Shown here: positions 58,949 through 64,000 of the stretch, piece after piece
Position numbering within the stretch: position 1 is the stretch's first letter
How the letters are laid out: the number at the start of each line of letters is the position of its first letter
NCBI RefSeq assembly: GCF_024746815.1
Contig: NZ_CP080525.1
Location: 1,612,001 to 1,676,000, forward strand
DNA: 64,000 nucleotides
Source of the DNA: Mesorhizobium sp. AR07
GTDB taxonomy: Bacteria > Pseudomonadota > Alphaproteobacteria > Rhizobiales > Rhizobiaceae
Direction of reading: 5' to 3'
Notes under the pieces: generated by a model
The model's input: only the letters and a program-made list of their open reading frames with translations
Database searches by the model: none
Told to the model about the DNA's origin: nothing
Translations under genes and position numbers: made by a program

Positions 58949-59403
58949 TCCGGTCGCTCCCCAGGCTTCGTCCCCTGCCGAAGCTGCAACAGCCGGGCCC
59001 GCGCCTGCGCCCCATAGGCCGCTAGCCGTCCCGGCTCCCAGATCTGAAAGAAATTGCCGCGCCCGACAAAGGCCACTTCCGCCGAAATGCCGGTGTGCTC
59101 GCGAATGAAATCGCTCATCGTGATGCGGCCGTCCTGATCGAGCTTCAGGAACGTGCCGTCGCCATGACAGAAGAACGACATGTCGTCCGCCGTCTGCAGG
59201 AAGGGATCTTCGAGCGCGATGCGCTGCTCGTAGCGGTCGAGCAGATCGAGCCCGCCGACATCCATCGCCGGCTGGTCGAGGCAACGCAGCGCATAGAGTT
59301 CCGAATAGCCGCGCTTCTGCACGACGGCACGGAAATGCGCCGGAACGGACACCCGTCCCTTCGCATCGATCCTGCTCACCGTGTTTGACAGAAACCGGTC
59401 CAT
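58945..59403 (-). CDS. mraZ: Transcriptional regulator MraZ
   Basis: A 152-aa DNA-binding protein with two AbrB/SpoVT-like MraZ domains ([36 protein letters not shown]). It heads the division and cell-wall cluster, and in other bacteria represses its own operon by binding direct TGGG repeats. Here three such repeats, ten bases apart, lie 186-209 bp upstream. The start at 59403 matches the family N-terminus ([13 protein letters not shown]). The gap to the divergent glycosyltransferase gene is 463 bp. Confidence 0.96.
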   Translation of the reverse strand: MDRFLSNTVSRIDAKGRVSVPAHFRAVVQKRGYSELYALRCLDQPAMDVGGLDLLDRYEQRIALEDPFLQTADDMSFFCHGDGTFLKLDQDGRITMSDFIREHTGISAEVAFVGRGNFFQIWEPGRLAAYGAQARARLLQLRQGTKPGERPE

Positions 59404-59588
59404 TGAACGTCACAGCCGCTTGCGCCGCCGCACCCCTCTCCATCTTGTCGCACGCGCCGCCGCGACGCGTTCCCTGCCCCGTATCGGCCTCGTCCACACG
59501 GGCAAGAACCGGCAAACGCGCAGCCACCGCGGCTGCCCGATTGGCGTACGCTTTACCCTGACGCGGAACGAAGGCTTTGATGTCTGAA

Positions 59589-59622
59589 TGGGATATCATG
59601 GGGCACTATGGGCGTCAACGGG
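59589..59622 (+). promoter_or_regulatory. Candidate MraZ-binding direct repeats
   Basis: TGGG occurs at 59589, 59599 and 59609, exactly ten bases apart, with a further GGG at 59620. Three TGGG repeats with five- to six-base spacers are the known form of the MraZ box in E. coli. The repeats read on the plus strand, opposite to mraZ. The rest of the 463-bp divergent gap (59404-59866) has no other recognisable element. Confidence 0.55.
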
Positions 59623-59866
59623 AATAGGCTTCACAAACACGCGCGCCGCGACCAATGGGACAGCCTTGACGGCACGTCTCGTTTTTATGATCCATTAAGC
59701 CTAACGAACCGTTTAGACGGATCTTGCAGGCTGACTTGAGGCCGTCGTTGCAGGCACAACAAGACTGGCTCCCGCCATGCAAAATCCGTAATCTCCGATG
59801 CGGAGTTGTATCTCCTGGGGATCCAGCATCGCCAAGGTGCGAAACGTCAGGTGCAAGGAAACTGGA

Positions 59867-60697
59867 ATGGACGAGCAGTTACACGCCCCCACAAAGCGTC
59901 GTGTCGTATACACCTGCCTGTTTGGCTATTCGGAGAAATTTGCCGATGCTGAATATGAGAGTGACGGCAGGACTGATTTTGTCTGTTTTACGGATGACAA
60001 AAGCCTTCACTCGAAGATTTGGAATTTCCGGTACATAGATGCGGATCTCCTTGGGCCCGTCAGGGTAGCGAAGATGGTGAAAATCCTGGCGCATCGTTTC
60101 CTGGGCAACTACGAGGCCAGCCTCTATTTGAACAACACGGCTATGCTCAACTCACCGATATCGACTATCTTTGATTATCTGAGGGACGACCAATCCCCGA
60201 TGATCTGCTTTCAACACTCGGAGCGGTCCTGCATCTACGCCGAGGCCGAGGCGGTTATCGCATTGGAGTACGACAATGCGGCCGTCATTCGGGAGCAAAT
60301 GAGCCACTACCAACGAATCGGCCACCCAGTGGATGGCGGCCTGATCTTCGGTGGGGTGCTTCTGCGCCGCCACAACGATATCGCCCTGCGGTCAGTAATG
60401 GAGCAGTGGTTCTACCAGGTTTGCAGATACTCCTATCGGGATCAGCTTTCCTTCAATGCCGTTGCTAGAAAAATGGCTTTTACGCCGAATTATTTCCCCG
60501 GAAATATAAGTGACGGAAAACTTTTTAGGTCTCCGCTGGTGCCGGATAGCATGAGACTTCCACGGGGTTTTAGTGACAATGTCTATCTTGACTTGCACGA
60601 GGACGTCAGGCTCTCCGGCATGAACCCGCGCGAACATTATCTGAAACATGGTATGGCCGAGGGGCGCCCCTACCGCCCCGTTCCGCGACCCGAATAG
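59867..60697 (+). CDS. DUF616/TOD1-type glycosyltransferase-like protein
   Basis: A 276-aa cytoplasmic protein of the DUF616 family (TOD1/MUCI70 glycosyltransferase-like). It shows VVYTCLFGYSE near the start, FVCFTDDKSL, PVRVAKMVKILAHRFL, HSERSCIYAEAEAV, GLIFGGVLLRR and the hallmark RDQLSFNAVARKM. The C-terminal 40 residues, DLHEDVRLSGMNPREHYLKHGMAEGR, form a motif seen at the ends of many rhizobial surface-polysaccharide glycosyltransferases. The ATG at 59867 follows AAGGA. Codon use is less GC-rich than the neighbouring division genes, which hints at transfer. It lies alone between mraZ and a PLP enzyme. Confidence 0.82.
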   Translation: MDEQLHAPTKRRVVYTCLFGYSEKFADAEYESDGRTDFVCFTDDKSLHSKIWNFRYIDADLLGPVRVAKMVKILAHRFLGNYEASLYLNNTAMLNSPISTIFDYLRDDQSPMICFQHSERSCIYAEAEAVIALEYDNAAVIREQMSHYQRIGHPVDGGLIFGGVLLRRHNDIALRSVMEQWFYQVCRYSYRDQLSFNAVARKMAFTPNYFPGNISDGKLFRSPLVPDSMRLPRGFSDNVYLDLHEDVRLSGMNPREHYLKHGMAEGRPYRPVPRPE

Positions 60698-60773
60698 GCG
60701 ATCAGGCAATTGATGACACGACCGCCGGCTGCCGATAGCCTCATCACCATGACTTGCACTGGAATGAACATCG

Positions 60774-61889
60774 ATGTCTGAAACAGCGAACGCACGCGCT
60801 GCGGCACTTCCCCATCTGCGCAACAACGGGCTCGCCAAGGGCGATCCGATCCCCCTGCCGCTGACCATGGCCGCGATCTATCACACGCCCGGCGACGCCA
60901 CTGGTTTCGACCAGTACGGCCGCTTCAGCAATCCGACCTGGGATGCGGTCGAGCACATGCTGGCGCATCTGGAAGGTGCGCCCTGCGTCGCCTTTCCATC
61001 CGGGATGGCTGCGATCTGTTCGGTGTTTTTCGCCCTGCTCAAGACCGGCGACCGTATCCTGCTGCCTTCCGACGGCTATCACACGACAAGGGCACTGGCC
61101 GATCGCTTCCTGAAGCCGTTTGGCGTCACCTATGATGTGAGGCCGACATCGACCTTCCTCGATGGTGGCTTCGACGGCTATCGCCTCGCCTTTGTCGAAA
61201 CCCCCGCCAATCCGGGGCTGGATATCTGCGACATCGCCGCTGTCGCCGCGGCCGCTCACAAGGCCGGCGCGCTGCTTGCGATCGACAACACGACGATGAC
61301 GCCTTTCGGCCAGCGTCCGCTCGACCATGGTGCCGACATCGTCGTCGCCGCCGACACCAAGGCGCCCAATGGCCATTCCGACGTGCTGTTCGGCCATGTC
61401 GCCAGCCGCAATGCCGATATCATCACCGCCGTGACCGGCTGGCGTGAGGTTTCCGGCAGCATTCCCGGGCCGTTCGAGGCGTGGCTGGTGCATCGCGGCC
61501 TCGAAACGCTGGATGTGCGCTTCGACCGCATGTGCTCTTCGGCGGAAGTGATCGCACGGCGGCTGAAAGGCCACCGGGCGATCAGCGGCCTGCGTTTTCC
61601 CGGACTGGAAAGCGATCCGTCGCACAACCTTGCCCGCGCCCAGATGGAGCGCTTCGGCTTTCTCATCTCTTTCGAGCTCGCCTCGGAGGACAAGGCCGAG
61701 GATTTCATCAACAACTGTGCCTTGATGCAGGCCGCGACATCCTTCGGCGGCGTCCACACCTCCGCCGAACGCCGCACGAAAAGAGGCGATGCGGTACCCG
61801 CCGGTTTCGTTCGCCTCTCGGTCGGCTGCGAACCGGTGGAAGAACTCTGGAAGGCGATCGAGACGTCGCTGGACAAGATCAGCGGCTGA
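60774..61889 (+). CDS. PLP-dependent trans-sulfuration enzyme (cystathionine gamma-lyase-like)
   Basis: A 371-aa cytoplasmic enzyme of the Cys/Met metabolism PLP family. It carries the tyrosine-arginine pair in YGRFSNPTW (Y48, R50), GMAAICSVFFALL for phosphate binding, D171 in AIDNTTMTPF and the PLP lysine K196 in ADTKAPNGHSDVLFG. The usual TKYxNGH sequence is altered to TKAPNGH. Members include cystathionine gamma-synthase, gamma-lyase and O-acetylhomoserine sulfhydrylase, which cannot be told apart safely by eye. It lies 76 bp after the DUF616 gene, possibly with its own promoter. Confidence 0.88.
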   Translation: MSETANARAAALPHLRNNGLAKGDPIPLPLTMAAIYHTPGDATGFDQYGRFSNPTWDAVEHMLAHLEGAPCVAFPSGMAAICSVFFALLKTGDRILLPSDGYHTTRALADRFLKPFGVTYDVRPTSTFLDGGFDGYRLAFVETPANPGLDICDIAAVAAAAHKAGALLAIDNTTMTPFGQRPLDHGADIVVAADTKAPNGHSDVLFGHVASRNADIITAVTGWREVSGSIPGPFEAWLVHRGLETLDVRFDRMCSSAEVIARRLKGHRAISGLRFPGLESDPSHNLARAQMERFGFLISFELASEDKAEDFINNCALMQAATSFGGVHTSAERRTKRGDAVPAGFVRLSVGCEPVEELWKAIETSLDKISG

Positions 61890-61897
61890 TCAGTCGA

Positions 61898-62191
61898 CTA
61901 CGAATCGATGTCGTCGGCTTCGATGTTGCGCTTGCCATGCAGCACGCGGATGATTTCGATCACGTCGTTACCGACCCGGTACAGGGTAAGGTAGTCGCCC
62001 ACGACCAGATGACGGATGCCGGGTGCAATGTCGTCGCGCGGCGCGCCTGAGAAGGGATGCAATGTCAGCAAATCCCACCGTCGTTCCAACGCATCCACGA
62101 GACGGACTGCTGCCCGGGGATCGTGGCCGGCAATGTAGTCACCGATATCTTCAAGGTCGACCTCTGCCTGAGGAAGCAGGCGGTATTTCAC
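61898..62191 (-). CDS. parE: ParE family toxin
   Basis: A 97-aa RelE/ParE-superfamily toxin. It shows the ParE-style pattern LLPQAEVDLEDIGDYIA near the start, RWDLLTLHPFSGAPRDDIAPGIRHLVVGDYLTLYRV in the middle and IIRVLHGKRNI at the end. ParE toxins poison DNA gyrase. The GTG start at 62191 overlaps the antitoxin stop (GTGA), the coupling usual in such pairs. Its AGGAG ribosome site lies inside the antitoxin coding end. Confidence 0.9.
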   Translation of the reverse strand: MKYRLLPQAEVDLEDIGDYIAGHDPRAAVRLVDALERRWDLLTLHPFSGAPRDDIAPGIRHLVVGDYLTLYRVGNDVIEIIRVLHGKRNIEADDIDS

Positions 62192-62472
62192 TCCTGGAGG
62201 TCCTTGGCCTCCGCCAGTTTCAGATATTTGGCGCGCAATCGTTCCATGAGTGGCGGCCCCTCCAATGCCGGCCCGCTGTCGATCCCTTCCTGCACCAGCT
62301 TGCGCAGTTCCTCGACCGTGTAGCCATACAGATCGCGTCGGTCCTTCCATTGCCTGAGCGCGTCGCGGATCACTTCGCTCGCCGAGGCATATTCGCCGGC
62401 GGCGACCACGTCGTCCACCGCCTGCGCCAGTTCCGGCGACAGCGTTATGCTGCGTTTGTCGACCTGTCCCAT
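62188..62472 (-). CDS. parD: ParD family ribbon-helix-helix antitoxin
   Basis: A 94-aa antitoxin. Residues 6-45 form the ribbon-helix-helix DNA-binding domain (KRSITLSPELAQAVDDVV, GEYASASEVIRDALRQW). The C-terminal half (residues 46-94, WKDRRDLYGYTVEELRKLVQEGI) is the toxin-binding part. The start is the ATG at 62472. It probably represses its own operon through a palindrome near the start, though none was identified. A 175-bp gap separates it from rnpB. Confidence 0.9.
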   Translation of the reverse strand: MGQVDKRSITLSPELAQAVDDVVAAGEYASASEVIRDALRQWKDRRDLYGYTVEELRKLVQEGIDSGPALEGPPLMERLRAKYLKLAEAKDLQE

Positions 62473-62647
62473 CGCGGGGCTCCTGATGCCATTTCTGGCG
62501 ATGGTACGATTTAATCGCACCAATTTCAAGCAACCGGCGGGCTCCCGCTGCTGGGATAAACAGCTGAAGAGCTTGAATCGGCAGGCGCGCCCGAGGGCGC
62601 AACCTGCTGATCTCAAAAGACTTCTCTTCGATATCGTAGAGAGAATT

Positions 62648-63055
62648 GCCAGCTGGCCTGTAAGCCGGGTTCTGTATGGCCCTCGCCCCTTGCGGGGCGA
62701 TAGCGTGGCGGCCATTCATCTTGGGCGCATGTTGCCATGCGCCTCACGCAACCTACCCGGACGGTGAGCCGGAAACAGCCCTCGAGGGTTTCCCCTCGCA
62801 CCGCCCCTATTCGGTCTTGCTCCCGGTGGGGTTTACCGTGCCGCTCCTGTTGCCAGTCGCGCGGTGGGCTCTTACCCCACCCTTTCACCCTTGCCCCGAA
62901 TCCGGCAAGCCGGGTCGTGGCGGTTTGCTTTCTGTGGCACTTTCCCTGGGGTCGCCCCCGCCGGCCATTAACCGGCACCGTGTCTCCATGGAGCCCGGAC
63001 TTTCCTCACCCGCGGCCTTTCGGCTGTTGCGGGTGCGGCCGCCCAGCCAGCTGGC
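62648..63055 (-). ncRNA. rnpB: RNase P RNA (class A)
   Basis: On the minus strand the stretch reads GAGGAAAGTCCGGGCTCC early on (near 63010-62990), then CAGGGAAAGTGCCACAGAAA, and ends with ACAGAACCCGGCTTACAGGCCAGCTGGC. These are the universally conserved cores of bacterial RNase P RNA, including P4 and J3/4. The ends carry GCCAGCTGGC (63046-63055 and 62648-62657), which form helix P1. The RNA, about 408 nt, processes tRNA 5' ends. Ends are accurate to about ten bases. Open frames here are chance. Confidence 0.95.
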
Positions 63056-63134
63056 AAGGCGTATAAAGGGGTTCACGCTCGAAAACGCAAACGAAAAAGC
63101 CGGCTATTGCGGCCGGTTCCTCGCAGGCAGTCGG

Positions 63135-63824
63135 CTAAAGCGCCGCCATCTGCACCTTGACCTTGCTGCAATAGGCGGCCGACACCGGGTTCATCCGCGT
63201 TGCGGCGTGGCCGGCATTGTATTTCAGGATCGTGCCGCATGTGGTGCCGCCGCCGAGATCCTGCGCCATGGCGAGGTACTTCATGCCGTATTTGATGTTG
63301 GTGTCGGGGTCGAAGAGCCCCTTCGCCGAACCGTTGTAGCCCATCATCCGCGCCGTCGCCGGCTTGATCTGCATCAGGCCGACCTCGCCGGCGCTGCCGA
63401 CCATGTTCGGCCGGTAGTTGCTCTCGATCCTGATGACGGCGTGTGCGAGCGAAACCGGTACGCCATAGCTTGCGGCATAGCGCGCGACGATCGCCGAATA
63501 CTGACCGCCGCTGGCCACCGCGGCCGTCGACGCCGCCGCGTTCCTGAGGCCGATCGACGCCGTTGTCGTCATGTCCACGGTCTTGCGGCCGCGCTTGGTC
63601 TGCCTTTTGGCGGATTTCTTCGGCTTGGTCCAACTTGCCTTTTCCATTTTCGCGGAAGCCCGCTTCGTCGCCTTGGCGTCGTGGCCTGCCTTGCCGCTTT
63701 TTGCGGACACTGTAACGAGCCCTTGATCCACCCGCGGGCTGAGTGACGCGGCATTCGCCGTGCTCAAGGCAAAAGTCATTACGCCGGCAGCAAGAGCTGC
63801 CGTTAAAACGGTCAATTTCTGCAT
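63135..63824 (-). CDS. Small lytic transglycosylase (SLT domain)
   Basis: A 229-aa secreted enzyme. A signal peptide (MQKLTVLTAALAAGVMTFALSTANA) is followed by a Lys/Ala/Thr-rich basic spacer (about 27-95, e.g. KPKKSAKRQTKRGRK), then the SLT domain (about 105-210) with the catalytic glutamate in IRIESNYRPNMVGSAGEVGLMQIKPATA. The C-terminal cysteines (TTCGTI and AYCSKV) may form a disulfide. It cuts glycan strands to make room for envelope machines. AGGA precedes the ATG at 63824. It lies beside rnpB on the same strand. The last 176 bases of the window contain no recognisable feature. Confidence 0.9.
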   Translation of the reverse strand: MQKLTVLTAALAAGVMTFALSTANAASLSPRVDQGLVTVSAKSGKAGHDAKATKRASAKMEKASWTKPKKSAKRQTKRGRKTVDMTTTASIGLRNAAASTAAVASGGQYSAIVARYAASYGVPVSLAHAVIRIESNYRPNMVGSAGEVGLMQIKPATARMMGYNGSAKGLFDPDTNIKYGMKYLAMAQDLGGGTTCGTILKYNAGHAATRMNPVSAAYCSKVKVQMAAL

Positions 63825-64000
63825 GTGATCCTGTTCTGTCTGAACCGCGTGAAGATGTTCACGCAGCAACGCTTAATCAATATCGGAACATCCGGGGGGC
63901 TGGGGGTCCGACAACTTGCACGCCAGCCGTTTGACGTTCGAATTGGTGCCAAACAAGGCCAGGCAAGTCACTTTGAGTGACAGCTTGTAATTTAAGGATT

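Noticed and set aside
62613..62978. Protein-coding frames across 62.6-63.1 kb
   Set aside because: They lie on the RNase P RNA, whose conserved cores and P1 helix are clear.

Overview
The window is a GC-rich chromosomal segment of an alphaproteobacterium of the order Hyphomicrobiales (Rhizobiales), most like Mesorhizobium or a close Phyllobacteriaceae relative. The grounds are the continuous division and cell-wall cluster running on through lpxC, bamD, recN and ligA; an FtsZ with a long linker and the tail peptide IPAFLRRQ; a FixL/FixJ-style two-component pair; a fructose-type sugar ABC operon under a LacI repressor; and intergenic palindromic repeats of the kind scattered through rhizobial genomes. 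No tRNA, rRNA operon, CRISPR array, prophage or insertion sequence was seen. One structural RNA, the class A RNase P RNA, is clear.

Region 1 (1-5.6 kb): a minus-strand sugar uptake and catabolism operon (oxidoreductase, sugar isomerase, binding protein, ATPase, start of a permease) diverges from its probable LacI-type repressor, with a perfect operator palindrome between them. A short ferritin-like gene of the encapsulated-ferritin family overlaps the 3' end of lacI in antisense. Region 2 (5.7-11.8 kb): histidine kinase and response regulator, then a two-gene ABC importer made of a double-length permease and an ATPase with an extra C-terminal domain, plus two small doubtful genes. Region 3 (11.8-16 kb): a one-carbon pair, an MttB-type methyltransferase and a folate-linked dimethylglycine/sarcosine dehydrogenase-like flavoprotein, with a perfect palindrome upstream. 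Region 4 (16-33 kb): mixed accessory genes (phytase-like esterase, L,D-transpeptidase, MATE pump, a frameshifted MFS transporter, a frameshifted SH3 protein, TMEM175-like channel, SDR, iron permease, outer-membrane protein, Gly/Asn-rich secreted protein, hexapeptide transferase, CreA, Sco1, PrmA, PepP, AzlCD).

Region 5 (33-59.4 kb), all on the minus strand, is the core of the window. Read in transcription order it is mraZ, rsmH, ftsL, ftsI, murE, murF, mraY, murD, ftsW, murG, murC, murB, then a 473-bp gap, ddl, ftsQ, ftsA, ftsZ, lpxC, bamD, recN, ligA and a DUF2461 gene. Many neighbours overlap by four bases, so translation is probably coupled. The genes make lipid II, build the divisome, start lipid A synthesis and assemble outer-membrane proteins. 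The gap before ddl carries ten GANTC sites in 288 bp, a candidate CcrM/GcrA control region for ddl-ftsQAZ and the most interesting signal found here.

Region 6 (59.4-64 kb): a DUF616 glycosyltransferase-like gene diverging from mraZ, a PLP-dependent trans-sulfuration-type enzyme, a ParDE toxin-antitoxin pair, rnpB, and a small lytic transglycosylase. Several families of dispersed palindromic repeats sit in the intergenic gaps and sometimes supply terminators or stop codons.
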